From Rhabdophis nuchalis (lineage: Eukaryota; Chordata; Lepidosauria; Squamata; Natricidae), in contig CM077658.1 of NCBI GenBank assembly GCA_039707465.1, forward strand, positions 17,459,074 through 17,523,073: 64,000 nt of DNA. Reading direction: 5' to 3'. The position numbers and the translations under genes were made by a program. Of this stretch, positions 1 to 10,757 are shown piece after piece (the first letter of the stretch is position 1; each line of letters opens with the position of its first letter). Below the pieces are notes generated by a model. It ran no database searches. It was not told where the DNA came from and saw only the letters and a list, made by a program, of their open reading frames with translations.

Positions 1-228
1 CATCCATTCTTTTAGGGGTTAGAGGGCCGTTGCTATGTTTTATTCCTTCTATTATTTCTGCAAATCTATCCCCGTCTAGAAGAAAGAGATAATGGAGGGG
101 AAAAGAATAGAGGCTTATTACATTTTATTGATTATGTGCCTCGAAGTCAGAATCAAGTCTTAGGGACCAAACAGATAGATTTTCCCCAAGAGAATCTGTC
201 CCAGTCTCCCAATACGGATTCTTGACTC
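1..228. other. unique AT-rich sequence
   Basis: No repeat family, reading frame or motif is recognised here. Confidence 0.5.
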
Positions 229-500
229 ACAACCATTTGTTTAAGGACCAATTGAAGCACTGAAAAAAAAACGACTCACACATAGGACCATTGCAGCAAA
301 GGTCCTCACACATACGACCTTTGCAGCATCTCCATTGTCCTGGGAATCAGAATTTGGGCACTGTGCAACCAGCATGTATTTACAATGGTTGCAGCATCCT
401 GGAGTCACGTGATTGCTAATTCTGACCTTCCCAACGGGAAGTCAATGAGGGAAGCCAGTTTCTCTGGGCGACCACATGATTCGGCATGGAAATTCTGCTC
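229..500 (+). mobile_element. fragment of a TA-flanked (pogo/Tigger-like) DNA element
   Basis: Shares its internal order of phrases (tacgacc..., gcagcatcc, gtcacgtgat, ctgacctt, gtcaatg-gggaagccag) with the fuller copy at 58300-58720 and the pieces at 55129-55270 and 61757-61815. Both termini are missing. Assignment to the Tigger/pogo group rests on the remembered family terminus (CAGGTAGTCCTC flanked by TA) and is tentative. Confidence 0.35.
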
Positions 501-1028
501 TCAGTTGTGATTGCACATTGAGGATTTTTTGTAGTGCATTGGTTGCAACTAATTGAGTCCATTCTCTTGCTGCTTGTTTACTTCTTTCCTTCCAACTTTC
601 CCAGCGTTAGGAGAACATTTGCATAATGTGTCCGCAATATAATCATCGAAGTCTGGTCCCTTTTCCATTGAGTCAGAACTCAGATGGATTGACTTCCTTT
701 TCTTCATTCTTCACCGTATTCTCGGGAGCTTTCTTTATTGTTGCTTGCTGTATGACTTGCTTACAAAATGACGTTCGGTTGCATGCCATGCGAGAACGAG
801 TTGCAATGCTTTTCTGGTTTATTCCAAGACAGAAATGAAGGATGCTACAGGCTTCCCAAGAAGGGACAGGCCCATTATCCAAATGCTTGCTCAGATTAAC
901 AAGGCCATTTCCCTCAACCTTCTTCCGAGAAGGAGTGAAGGATGAAATGCCAAACGAAAGAGAGAACTGTGAAAACAGAGTCAGGGCTAGGATTCTCATC
1001 CCATTGGGAGGCTGAGTTATGTTGCTCT
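501..1028. other. unique sequence
   Basis: Mixed-composition DNA. Open frames of 70 aa (626-838, +) and 132 aa (673-1071, -) overlap on opposite strands, have no recognisable domain, and the minus one runs into the neighbouring SINE. Treated as non-coding. Confidence 0.45.
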
Positions 1029-1262
1029 GCCTAGCAGTAGCAGTAGCACTCACACTTATATATTGTTTCATAGTACTTTACGGCCCCCTCTCTAAGCGGT
1101 TTACAGAGTCAGCATCTTTCCCCCAACAATCTGGCTTCTCAATTTACCCACCTCGGAAGGATGGAAGGCTGAGTCAACCTTGAGCCGGTCAGGATTGAAC
1201 TTCTGGGTGTGGGAAGAGTTAGCCCGCCAGACTGCATTCTAACCATTGTACCATGAAGGGAG
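1029..1262 (-). mobile_element. tRNA-headed SINE, family B, reverse
   Basis: Read on the minus strand it carries a tRNA-like head (tggtacaatggttagaatgc), then 'ggctcaaggttgactcagccttcc', 'ccgaggtgggtaaa', a central 'gattgttgggg', and a tail toward 'ctgctactgctag'. Same family as 1268-1446, 53400-53636 and 55612-55800. The tail is a short (YTGCTA)n repeat, unlike the ACCTTT tail of the other SINE family in the window. Confidence 0.75.
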
Positions 1263-1267
1263 GGAGG

Positions 1268-1446
1268 AATAGCAATAGATTTGCATACCGCTTCACAGTG
1301 TTTCACAGCCCTCTTTAAGAAGTTTACAGAGTCAGCATCTTGCCCCCAACAATCTGGCTCCCCATTTTATCTCAGAACGATGGAAGGTTGAGTGGACCTT
1401 GAGCCGGTTAGAATCAAACTCCTGACAGCGAACAGTCAGTTAGCTT
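1268..1446 (-). mobile_element. second tandem copy of SINE family B, reverse, head truncated
   Basis: Starts a few bases after the previous copy and repeats its order (gcaatag tail, accgcttcacagtg, ttacagagtcagcatcttg, caacaatctggctc, ggaaggttgag, cttgagccgg). Two same-orientation copies side by side suggest either insertion of one into the tail of the other or a tandem duplication. Confidence 0.7.
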
Positions 1447-1456
1447 CAGGTGTAAT

Positions 1457-1833
1457 CAAGGGTGGACTGCTACAGGTTTGCTCAGGTTTGGGAGAACCCA
1501 TAGGTAACATTACGGCCGGTTCGGCGAACCTCCAAATCCCACCTCTGGCTGGCCCCGCCCCACCCCTCCCAGGAGTCTCTACATGGTCCATTTTGGATGT
1601 GAGGTAAATGTGGGGCCCACGTGAAGGCTCAGGGAGGGGGAAAAACAGGTCCCCCGGAAGACCTCCGGAATCCAGGGGAGGCAGTTTTCACCTTCCCAGA
1701 GGCTCAAGGAAAGCCTCCACAGCCCCCTCCCCTCCACCATGGTGCAGATCAACTAGACCACACCCACCATGGCCACGCCCATTCAGCAACCAGGCAGCGA
1801 ACCTGTTTCTGAAATTTTTGAAGCCCGCCCCTG
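1457..1833. mobile_element. non-autonomous hAT-like element (variable 'gttctc' family)
   Basis: Begins CAAGGGTGGAC and ends GCCCGCCCCTG, an imperfect inverted terminal repeat. Flanks ggtgtaat (1449-1456) and ggtctatt (1834-1841) agree at 6 of 8 positions and both centre near TA, consistent with a decayed 8-bp hAT target duplication. The interior is GC-rich and shares blocks (ggttgctgaatgggcgtggccatggt, on the opposite strand) with the copies at 27085-27496 and 40150-40393. Too short for a transposase. Confidence 0.65.
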
Positions 1834-1835
1834 GG

Positions 1836-1840
1836 TCTAT

Positions 1841-1884
<44 letters not shown>

Positions 1885-2811
1885 ATTTATATCCCGCCCT
1901 TCTCCACAGAGGACCCAGGGCGGCGCACAGGAAATTTAAAAACATACAAAATACAATAAATATAATTTAAAAACTATTAAATAAACCTATCCTGCGCTAA
2001 AACCAAATTTTAAAAACCCAATTTAAAACTATCTAAAAGTCCCCATGGGAGGTTAGGCTAGGCCGGCTTGTTGAAACAAATATGTCTTAAGATATTGGCG
2101 GAAGAGGCGGAGGTCGGTGATGGTACGTAATTCAGGGGGTAGGTCATTCCAGAGGGCTGGCCCCGCCACAGAGAAGGCTCTCCCCCTGGGTGTCGCCAGT
2201 CGGCATTGTCCGGCCGACAGCACCCTGAGGAGGCCCTCTCTGTGGGAGCGTATCGGTCTAAGGGATGTATGGGGCAGGAGGCGGTCTCGCATATAACTAG
2301 GCTCCGAGCCATGGAGCGCTTTAAAGATGGTTGTCAAAACCTTGAAGCGCACTCGAAAGGCCACAGGAAGCCAATGCAGCTCGCGCAGGATCGGTGTTAT
2401 GTGGGAGCACCTAGTGGCTCCCATAATCACCCGTGCGGCTGCGTTTTGGACTAGCTGTAGCTTTCGAGTGCACCTCAAGGGAAGCCCCATGTAGAGAGCA
2501 TTACAATAGTCGAGTCGGGACGTCACGAGAGCTTGAGTGACTGTGCGAAGGGCAGCCAGGTCCAGTAAGGGGCGCAATTGGCGCATCAGGCGTACCTGAT
2601 GAAACGCCCCCCTGGCCACGGCTGCCACATGGTCCTCCATGGACAGCCGGGAATCCAGGAGGACACCCAAATTGCGCACCCTCTCCACGGGGGCCAGTGT
2701 TTCGCCCCCAATGGCCAGAGTTGGAATAATCTGGCTGAACCGGGGTGCCGGAAACCACAGCCACTCAGTCTTGGCAGGGTTGAGCCTGAGTTTGTTACCA
2801 CCCATCCAGAT
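1836..2811 (-). mobile_element. 5'-truncated CR1 LINE
   Basis: The 3' end lies at the left: a (TTTA)n tail at 1838-1881, then the conserved 'cccgcccttctcc' and 'ccagggcgg' block of CR1 3' UTRs, then the C-terminal third of ORF2. Homology with the longer copy at 11314-14862 stops near 2811 at 'cccatccaga', the 5' truncation point. The tail begins directly at the end of the preceding hAT element. Confidence 0.9.
2053..2805 (-). pseudogene. CR1 ORF2 C-terminal fragment (250 aa, uninterrupted)
   Basis: An open frame of 250 codons with the CR1-clade region downstream of the reverse transcriptase active site. It starts just after the YADD-equivalent segment (NKLRLNPAKTEWLWF), continues through VRNLGVLLDS, ALVTSRLDYCNALYMGLP, NAAARVIMG, LRELHWLPV and the C-terminal GPALWNDLPPELR-TDLRLF, and stops naturally at QQAGLA. 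The endonuclease and catalytic RT motifs are absent, so the fragment cannot be enzymatically active. The lack of stops in 750 bases implies a fairly young insertion. Its first methionine is internal to the original protein and is not a real start. Confidence 0.9.
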
Positions 2812-4588
2812 CTAATGGAGAATAATAGTTTAAAATTAACCCCATCGACCATCACATCAGTTTTAGGACATGGATGGAGCCCAGGTTCCATTTTGTCATT
2901 CATCCCAAGCAGCAAGGCATTATGGGATGGCTCCAACCGTGCCAGTCGGTCACAGGGTTGAAGCCCCCATTCGCAGCTAACACAAGAGCCACCCTGACCC
3001 ACGACCTTCGAAGTCTGGAGACATCTCTTATAAACAGTAGGCAAGTTACTCGAAAATAGATTAATTTTGCTCATCCAAATGCTGTCTCAGGACGAGTCAG
3101 CATTACTTTTCTGGAAGTGCAGCCCCCTTCTTTCCGAGAAAGAAAACAGTCATGTTTCTTGCCTCCCTAGAACTCCTTTGAAGTCAAAAGGAATTGGAAG
3201 TTTGGATGCTCCAGGACCCAAACAGTTCAGGGCTGCCCTTGGTCTTCACATTGCCCTTTCCATTCTTCTCCCCGAGATGGTAACCCCATGTGATATGTAT
3301 CTTGCAATAACCCAGCCTGAAGGTGACTAGTATATTTTTGTTTCAGAACCAATTTGCATTTCGATGCCATTTAGGAAATATTTTTAGCCCAGACATGTTT
3401 ATCATTTGACCTTGCGTGTGACCTAGCTGTCTGCTTCCCACACATCACAATCCAGAGCCAGCAAAAAGCAAGGCACCCAAAAATAAGCAGTAATAATAAT
3501 AATAAAAGGAGTGGGGGGAGGAAAAAAAAAGAACCACAGATATAATAAGTGTTCCATTCTGAAGACAACAGTCAAATCAAACCAATAGCACTCTGTCATT
3601 ATGAATATGTATTTATGTACACCGGTGGGGATATTAATTATTTGAATGTTTTCTTGGGAATAACAAGTTGAAATTCATCACCTGCCCCAGTATGTCATCC
3701 ATATTAACAAAGACAAATTTAAAACTCATTTGAATATTTTGCAATTTTGCTTTTAAGAAGACTTTTGTTTCAGAGATAATGGCATGAGGGGGGGAGGGAA
3801 GGGGGGCAAATCACAGCAATGACAAAGAGAATGAAAAATTCTCTTTTTAAAAAAAAACAAAACACTAAGCCATGGCGAGAGGGTCATTTCAGATTTCAGG
3901 AGAAGCCCAGAGATGTCAAAGGATTTGATGTAAGGGAGAAGGTCACCAAGATTTGCTCTCGCAGAGAGTCACAATTAAATGTCAACCGACTCTCAGCACA
4001 CGCACTGGCTGGACACACTCTCACACACACAAACACACACAAACACACACCTACGGATCAGATTTCAACAGCGATGACTCTGCCTTAATGACAAGCATAA
4101 AAAGACGAGCAGGAAAGGGCAATGGTCCAGAGAGAGAGAGAGAGAGAGACGGTTTTAGCATTGAACTGTTCGCATCTTTGCAAAAGGCCAATTTTTTTAA
4201 AGTCAAATCTGTCTCAGTTTGGAATTAGCTCAAGGCCCTGGTGACATCATCGCTGGGGTGTTGGTAGGGAAGATCTGTATCAAAAGCTGGAGATGATCAT
4301 GCTCTGTGCAACCAATGTCTTACAATTTTGACAACTTCTCGTCCTCAATATGCACCACTGCTTCGAAGACATGCCCAGAACATTTTTTTGATAGGAATAC
4401 ATTGTTTTGCTCCTGTCTTCTTCCTCTCAGGTTATTTCCTTATTTCCATGTCCTATTGTTGGTCTACCACCATCATAAAGTTCTATTCTGTTCCTATTTC
4501 CATGTCTAGTCTACACCTATAGAAATTCCTGGTGATTTTTCTAACCCCAGATCTTTAGATTGAAATCTCAACTATAAAAGCTTACTAT
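2812..4588. other. unique block with small simple repeats
   Basis: Unique DNA with a short (TAA)n at 3490-3505, a (CA)n-like stretch at 4019-4051 and (GA)n at 4129-4149. Small open frames (for example 3067-3330 +, 4306-4522 +) lack domain signatures, usable splice context or any sign of conservation and are not called as genes. Confidence 0.5.
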
Positions 4589-4933
4589 AAAGGTTCCCCT
4601 TGCACATATGTGCTAGTCGTTCCTGACTCTAGGGACGGTGCTCATCTCCATTTCAAAGCCAAAGAGCCAGTGCTGTCCAAAGATGTCTCCGTGGTCATGT
4701 GGCCGGCATGACTAAATGCCAAAGGCGTATGGAACACTGTTACCTTCCCACCAAAGGTGGTTCCTATTTTTTTTACTCACATTTTTACATGCTTTCTAAC
4801 TGCTAGGTTGGCGGAAGCTGGGACAAGGAACGAGAGCTCACTCCGTTACGTGGAGTTAGGGATTAGAACCACCGAACTGCCGACCTTTCTGATCGACAAG
4901 CTCAGCATCTTAGCCACTGAGCCACCATGTCCC
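4589..4933 (-). mobile_element. full-length Sauria-type SINE (family A), reverse
   Basis: On the minus strand: tRNA-like head (gggacatggtggctcagtgg) with A- and B-box-like segments (gattagaaccacc side), 'gagctc...gttc...ttgtcccagcttc', 'gcaagtagaaaaatag' region, 'gtcatgccggccacatgacc', and a BovB-like end (gactagcacatatgtgc-aaggggaacc). Flanked by similar 13-15 bp repeats (aaaagcttactat at 4576-4588; aaaagcatactctat at 4936-4950), the expected target duplication. Such SINEs use the RTE-BovB machinery. Confidence 0.9.
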
Positions 4934-4950
4934 TAAAAAGCATACTCTAT

Positions 4951-6187
4951 AGGCCTTTAATAACTGGCTGGGTTTGTATAAATTATTAATCTCATAGCTT
5001 GTTTAGTCTGTACACATGACTAGGCTTGTCTAAGATATAAACCACATTTATGCACTATATGCCCTAAAGCTATGGCACTATGTGAGTTCCAACATAGCTT
5101 TGCAACTAAAACAAAGATCAGAAATAATCATTATGGGGCCAAGAAACCCTCCATTAATTTTTTTTTCTTATTACTTCTTATTGAAATGCATGAAGGGAAT
5201 TTTGCTTTAGAATTCCTTGTGATGGGGAGAAGAATTTTGGGAGAAAGCTTACTGGTGGAGCACCAGGATTTTTGCACTGGTTTTTGATATTTGTTACCAG
5301 CTGGCTGAAGTTTTGCAGTTTTAATTGTTTGCGGGCTTCTCTTAAGTTCCAAGGGAAGACATGATGACAGGCCTTTTTGGGGCAGGGTGGACCTACAAAA
5401 TTATTTGCACAATTGATTTTCCAAAAAGACCTAGTGAAGTGATTTCAATTTGCCCATGGAAAAGGAAGCTTAGAAGGGATCAGTTTTATTCCTGATCTGT
5501 CTAAAAGGAATGGATGGCCACAGCCGAAAGAGAAATTCAGAACTATAATATCTATGATCCTGGGTAGACTTCAAGACAAAAAGGCAATTTCTTCTCCCAA
5601 ACCATTTATAACTTGGAAAGTCAAGAAGCATTTTGAACTTGGCTCAGAAACAAATGTGTAAGGGCCTGCACAGATTAAAATGAATAGATTATTACTTTTA
5701 GTCAATTAGTTTATTCCCCATCCTCGGAACAGGCTTCACTAGAGAGAGTCTCGGTTCATTGAGGTTCTGTTTGGAGAGCTCAAGAAAAGAAAATACCACC
5801 ACTTCACATGACAGATGTTTCAATGGTTGACAATTCCTACAGCCAAGAAATCCCTCTTGATCCCCAAGTCTACTATCCCAGCTGCCTTCTGAATCCAGAG
5901 GGGGATTTACAGCATCATCTTCAAAAGCATGCCCAGCCTAGCTTGTATCTTCTTTAGCACCATCTATCTGATTGACAGTGTTGACCGATGGTCTCCATCC
6001 TACAACAATTGAGAAAGTATCTAGAAGAGTCAGATCTAGGAACAGCTTTATGACAAGAACAAACATTCCTGGGGGTACCCAAGAACAAAAATCGAATTTA
6101 AAGACGGAGGAAGGAGACCATGAAGAAAAAAATAACATCAAAGGAAGATGTGGATGAAGGATTTGACCTCCCTTATACTACTTGGTA
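4951..6187. other. unique block
   Basis: No repeat family or domain is seen. Overlapping small frames (5072-5287 +, 5131-5352 -, 5938-6141 -) show no coding signature. Confidence 0.5.
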
Positions 6188-6660
6188 GGGACACGGTGGC
6201 TCAGGGGTTAAGATGCTGAGCTTGTTGATCAGAAAGGTCAGCAGTTTGGTGGTTCAAATCCCTAGCGCAGCTCCCATTAATTATCCCAACTTCTATTTGA
6301 AAACACATAAAAATGCAAGTAGAAAAATAGGGACCACCTTTGGTGGGGAGGTAACAGCGTTCCGTGCACCTTCAGTGTTTAGTCATGCCGGCCACATGAC
6401 CATGGAGATGTCTTCAGACAGCGCTGGCCGAAGATGTCTCCGTGGTCATGTGGCCGGCATGACTCAATGCCGAAGGCACATGGAACACTGTTACCTCCCC
6501 ACCAAAGGTGATTCCTATTTTTTCTACTTGCATTTTTACAAGCTTTATTGGCAGAAGCTGGGACAAGTAATGGGAGTTCACTCCATTACACAGCACTAGG
6601 GATTCAAACCACCGAACAGCCACCCTTTCTGATCAACAAGCTCAGTGTCTTAGCCACTGA
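6188..6660. mobile_element. inverted pair of SINE family A copies (palindrome)
   Basis: The plus arm (6188-6428) is a SINE head and body that stops inside 'gacagcgctggc'. The minus arm (about 6429-6660) then runs back through the same regions (gtctccgtggtcatgtggccggcatgac ... cagcactagggatt ... ctcagtgtcttagccactga). Neither arm contains the 3' BovB-like tail. The centre (about 6419-6430) forms a short loop and the flanking arms pair over more than 200 bases with mismatches. Open frames across it (6213-6599 +, 6414-6623 -) are by-products of the palindrome. Confidence 0.85.
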
Positions 6661-7924
6661 TCTAGACAAGGTCAGAGTTTGATCGAGGCCCAGAGGAAGA
6701 AGTGGTTCTCTAGAACTTCAGGCAGAGATGATTTGCCAGCATACCAAACTAAAAAAATGCTTATATTTAAGTACCCCTCCTCAGGTGCTTTCAACTCAGG
6801 GTCTTCTTATGCGATGCATGTGCCTTCTTTTCAGCAATGCTCTTCTCCTGCTATCCTCCCTTTCATCTTCCTTCTCTTTGTGGCTTTTGCCAACTTTGAA
6901 ATGTAGGGCATAAATCCCTCAAGGCAGAGGCCTGTTCCTTTTGTGGACGTCGCTCTGCAAAGCACCACGTGGATCCCGATTGATGTGATCTCCGAAAATA
7001 AAAATAACCGATTCAATCGCAGCGCAGGGCCTCTTTTTGAAAATGCAGCCCAAAAAAAAAAAAAAAACCCTGCCTCTACGCCTTTAAGTGTGCATTTACT
7101 AAAGAAGCGAGTAGATGGGGATTTCAATACCATTTTCATTTGCGGCTATTATTCCCTTTAGTCAAAATTCTAAATGAGGAAATCAGAAAGACAAGTGTTC
7201 ATCAAGCAAAGATCATGCTTTGACATTTCTCTAACTGCTTTGCTGAATTTGACAACCCTTGGAGGCTTTTGCTGCAGCGTATGGAGCCATATAATAAGTA
7301 TCGAACAAGGACGCCAAAACTCACACGGCAGTTTATTTCAATCAATATTTCTCCCTCCCTCGCTGACTTTATCTTTGGATGCCAAAGGGCCTGATGTTGC
7401 ATCCGTCTTGGGCATCTTCTGACGTGAACGGCATTTTATAAATGTTGGCAGTTGGCAACAAGGATTCTCTTAGCCCACGCAGACGTACCAGTTAGATGGA
7501 GACGGATTCATTTTGTTCTTCCACCCAAAAGCCTGATTTACGGGCTGCTATTTTGATCTGGCTTTCAAGACGTTCCCCTGTATGGGAGATGAAAAGGATC
7601 CAAGCCCACCAAATTAATATGGTTCTCCCACCTTCAAGGCCATGGCTTGAGAAGAAGTCGGCCATCTTGTTCTGACTCAGGCTTCCTTAGAAAGCAAGAG
7701 GCAAAATCTTGGTCCCTGCAAAACCCCGTTTAATTACACAACTGTGAATTCCTTTCATTCCCAATCAACAAGGGTTTTAGCAAACAGCCTTTCAGAGGAA
7801 TGTTTATCCAGACGCACCTTATCTCATTTAAAGCGCTGCCAGATAACTAGTTTCCAAACACAGGGAAAAGCAAAACGTGGCACAGAGTCTCTTATGATCA
7901 CAAACAGAATTTTTCAGATGGAAT
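6661..7924. other. unique block, possible conserved non-coding DNA
   Basis: No transposon family recognised. The part 6930-7560 is complex, balanced sequence with many AT-rich core motifs (attgatgtgat, aaaataaccgatt, tcaatcaatatt) and a poly(A) run at 7054-7068. It looks unlike the surrounding repeats. A regulatory role is only a guess. Confidence 0.4.
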
Positions 7925-8255
7925 GAACGATTTGTTTCCTGCAAAAGCCCCCTCCCCGTCCGTTCCTCTATTGTTTCCTCTGGGAGGGACCAATCACCTC
8001 CAAGGTGTGGCTTTACTCTTGAGTCGACCCTGTTTTCTTAGTTGTCCTTGTCTTCTGAAAGCTCTGTGCATGCGCACACCGGGAACAGGCTCCAGCTGTT
8101 CTTCTGCCTCACTGCTGCCTAACTCCTTCTCTGCCTCTGATGCAGAGTCCTCATCTGACCTTTCCTCAACCCCCAGGACTGGTTCATGTTCCTCCCGCAC
8201 CTCTTCACTGTCCGACTCTGTTGCCAGCTCCTCTGGCTGCTAGCAGGCCACAACA
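7925..8255 (-). mobile_element. LTR fragment (family L1TG, copy 1), reverse, 3' part missing
   Basis: The minus strand starts TGTTGTGGCC at 8255 and follows the complete LTRs at 25640-26395 and 30713-31259 through 'cagctggagcctgttcc', the gcgcatgc-containing segment and 'gggtcgac', ending near 'gcaggaaacaaat' at 7925. The promoter-proximal 3' third (R/U5 side) is absent. An acidic reading frame (8200-7994) matching that of the other copies remains open over 68 codons. Family label is mine. Confidence 0.75.
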
Positions 8256-8399
8256 CATCTGATATCTCCCAGATCTTTCGGATTTCAGAACCCACCAACC
8301 CCTGCCAGCCTCAAGATGTCAACCAGACCAAGAAAGAAATCCACATTAAGAGTGAAACTGCTACCTTAACAGAATCTTGCTGATCTGGTCTTGTTGGCC

Positions 8400-8750
8400 A
8401 GTCTAGAGAAAAGAAGGACTAGGGGCGACATGATAGGAGTATTCCAGTATTGGAGGGGGCTTCCACAAAGAAGAGGGGGATCAACTCATTTTCCAAAGCA
8501 CCTGAGGGCAGGTCAAGAAGCAATGGATGGAAACTGATCAAGGAGAGAAGCAACTTAGAACTAAGGAGAAATTTCCTGGCAGTGAAGACAATTAACCAGT
8601 GGAACAGCTTGTCTTCAGAAGTTGTGGGTGCTCCATCACTGGAGGGTTTTAAGAAGAGATTGGACAGCCATTTGTCTTGCTTAAGCAGGGAGTTACAGTA
8701 GAAGACCTTCAAGGTCCTTTCCAGCTCTATTCTGATTGATTGATCTACCC
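8400..8750 (+). mobile_element. CR1 LINE 3' end (bird-type CR1 lineage)
   Basis: Encodes the typical CR1 ORF2 C-terminus: 'RRTRGDMI'-type start (here with substitutions), EEG-N-FSKAPEGRSRSNGWKL, ERSNLELRRNFLAV, NQWNSLSSEVVGAPSLEGFKKRLDSHL. The DNA ends with 'ggtcctttccagctctattctgattgattgat', the CR1 3' UTR with a short tail repeat. Same lineage as 36447-36905, 44967-45412, 52085-52350 and 62609-63240. Confidence 0.85.
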
Positions 8751-9027
8751 TTTCTTATACGAATTGGAAGGTCTGACATTTACACAGACCTCCTTCAATC
8801 TTGTTTGGGTAATGGTCTCTCCACTAGACAATGCATGTCACCTCTGGCACATTGCATCCCACTCCTGTCTACTGGTTTCCGGTACTTAGCAATAGCATAC
8901 CACCCCACATTAGAATGACAAGCAGCCATCCTTCAAGGATGCTGAACAACCAGGCTCGCCCTATTCAGCAAGACAATGTGCAGCCCAATGCAAGATTGGA
9001 ATCCCATAGGCCAGCTTGGAAAACAGC

Positions 9028-9386
9028 TACCATATTTTTCAGAGTATAAGACGCACCTTTTGCCCCCCACTAAAAGAGCGTGGAAATGTTGGTGCATCTT
9101 ATGCACCAAATACAGCCATTTTTGGCCTCCCAAAGCCCCGCCCCTGCATCCCATGGGCCATTTTTCACAAAAACTGAGACATTTTTTGCCTCCCGTCAGT
9201 CCCGCCAGCAGCCCTCTGCACACTTCAGCAAACAGGGGTGTTTTTGCCTTGCCCCTGCCCTGCTGAAGCCTGCAGAGTGCTCTTGGAGGCTGAGGGAAGG
9301 CAAAAACTTTTTTTTTCTTACTGACCTCTTCAAAATCTTGGTGCATCTTATACACCAGTGCGTCTTATAGTCCGAAAAGTATGGTA
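9028..9386. mobile_element. inverted-repeat DNA element (tacca/gtataagacgcacc family)
   Basis: Imperfect terminal inverted repeats of about 30 bases: left taccatatttttcagagtat then aagacgcacc; right ggtg-cgtcttata then gtccgaaaagtatggta. TA is present at both outer ends, so a TA target duplication is possible. An internal pair 'ggtgcatcttat(g/a)caccа'-like repeats occurs at 9080-9105 and 9341-9358. No transposase. Related copy at 48234-48922. Confidence 0.65.
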
Positions 9387-9841
9387 ATCACTTCACATCT
9401 ACCCAGTTTAACCCTGAGAATGACCAGAGAGTGGAAAGGTTCAAGGTACCTTCTTGTGGCCTGACCATTAGTCATCCCTCTACCAAACCTCCTGGTTTTG
9501 ATCTGCATCACTTTGCCTGGTTGAAAATTGAATGCAATTAGGTGAGATACTGGAAGAAGTGCCTCTGCCCTTTATCAGTGGGGATGGAAGGATTCCACCT
9601 GTTGAGATTGTGATGCTGATGTGCAAACTTTTAAACATACTGGACAAGATTGCCCATGAGGTGAATCGTCCAGTTCCCTAAAAGATCTGCTTGAAGCAAT
9701 GGCAGAGTTGATCACCTGGATAGGTGAATTGGACAGCCAGTTATGAGGCCACTGAACCACCATAGAAGTTTTATTTATAATTACGTGGACTGTGTATATA
9801 TGTTTATTCATCTTATGTTGTCAACTTGCACTAAATAATAA

Positions 9842-9844
<3 letters not shown>
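9387..9844. other. unique sequence
   Basis: No recognised feature; one 78-aa minus-strand frame (9575-9811) without a domain. Confidence 0.5.
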
Positions 9845-9888
<44 letters not shown>

Positions 9889-9966
9889 TCCTCTCTCCCC
9901 CCCCTCTCTGTCTCTCTGTGTCTCTCTGTGTCTCTCTGTCAGTCTCTCTCTGTCTCTGTCTCTCTC
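9845..9966. repeat. (TC)n / (TCTCTG)n microsatellite
   Basis: Pure TC over about 42 bases, then an imperfect pyrimidine tract with TCTCTGTG variants. Produces spurious Ser/Leu frames. Confidence 0.95.
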
Positions 9967-10560
9967 TTCCCTAATCTTCTTTCTCTACATTCTTCTCCCA
10001 ATTGGTGGGGACTTGGTGTCACACTAACAATAAAGAAGTTTTTTTTTTTAAGCAGATCAAAGCAACCTTAATGATCACTGAAGAATAAATGATGGATGAG
10101 TTAATTTAGAGCTGGGACCCACAGACTTCAAAAAGTGTTCATTAGGCAGAGGTTCTACCCTGAAGAAGTTGCACACAGAAATGATGCGTGGGTAACTCCA
10201 CCACATTTTTTTCCGGAGAAAACAAGAAATTCTTCTTCACTATCTAGTACTCCCCCGATTTAATTTTCTCTTGGCTACAATCCTAGATGGTGGGTGCGCC
10301 TGCTGAGACGGAGGAAGGAATGTTTCAGAATCTGCCAAGTAGGGATCTGGATTTGAATCCAAAATGTTCTGGACCACATTTTCCAAACTTCCTTGCCTTG
10401 GGGGTGGTCAAACAGCTATGGCTGAGGAGAACCAAAGTTTCAAATTTCTGGGATGCAGTGGGGTGCTATTCTAAAATACTTCCCATTATTAATAAATTAA
10501 ATGCGATTAATTCCATCAAGGCTTTGTAATTATCACATTCCTAGACATTGAGGTTAGAGT
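9967..10560. other. unique sequence
   Basis: Apart from a poly(T) run at 10038-10049, nothing recognised. Confidence 0.5.
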
Positions 10561-10730
10561 CAAGGAACATTCTGGAATATTCCTTCTTTGCACTAGTGGT
10601 ACGGTTGGAGGATTGTGGAGTGTGGCAAGGACACCCCTATGAGATAGGCACGGGCATGGTCAATCAGAGTGGGTATCACCCGCCATATAAGTGATTAACT
10701 TTTCCCTCAGAGTTTCCAGAATGTTCCTTG
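10561..10730. promoter_or_regulatory. inverted 17-bp repeat forming heat-shock-element-like motifs around a TATA-like box
   Basis: The 17-mer caaggaacattctggaa (10561-10577) recurs exactly as its reverse complement at 10714-10730. The left copy sits in a perfect four-unit heat shock element pattern: GAA 10565, TTC 10570, GAA 10575, TTC 10580, each offset by five bases. The right copy gives three units: TTC 10714, GAA 10719, TTC 10724. Between them lie gtcaatcag (10660-10668) and a TATA-like catataag (10684-10691). HSF1 trimers are known to bind alternating nGAAn units with this spacing. Whether this is an active promoter, the edge of an LTR or DNA transposon, or chance is unknown. No gene is recognised downstream; a LINE fragment follows. 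Confidence 0.45.
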
Positions 10731-10757
10731 CCACTCTCCTCTTTCTCCTGAGCAGAG

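Noticed and set aside
626..1071. 70-aa plus and 132-aa minus frames as small genes
   Set aside because: Mutually overlapping, no recognised domain; the minus frame starts in a SINE.
6213..6599. 128-aa frame
   Set aside because: Spans the inverted SINE pair.
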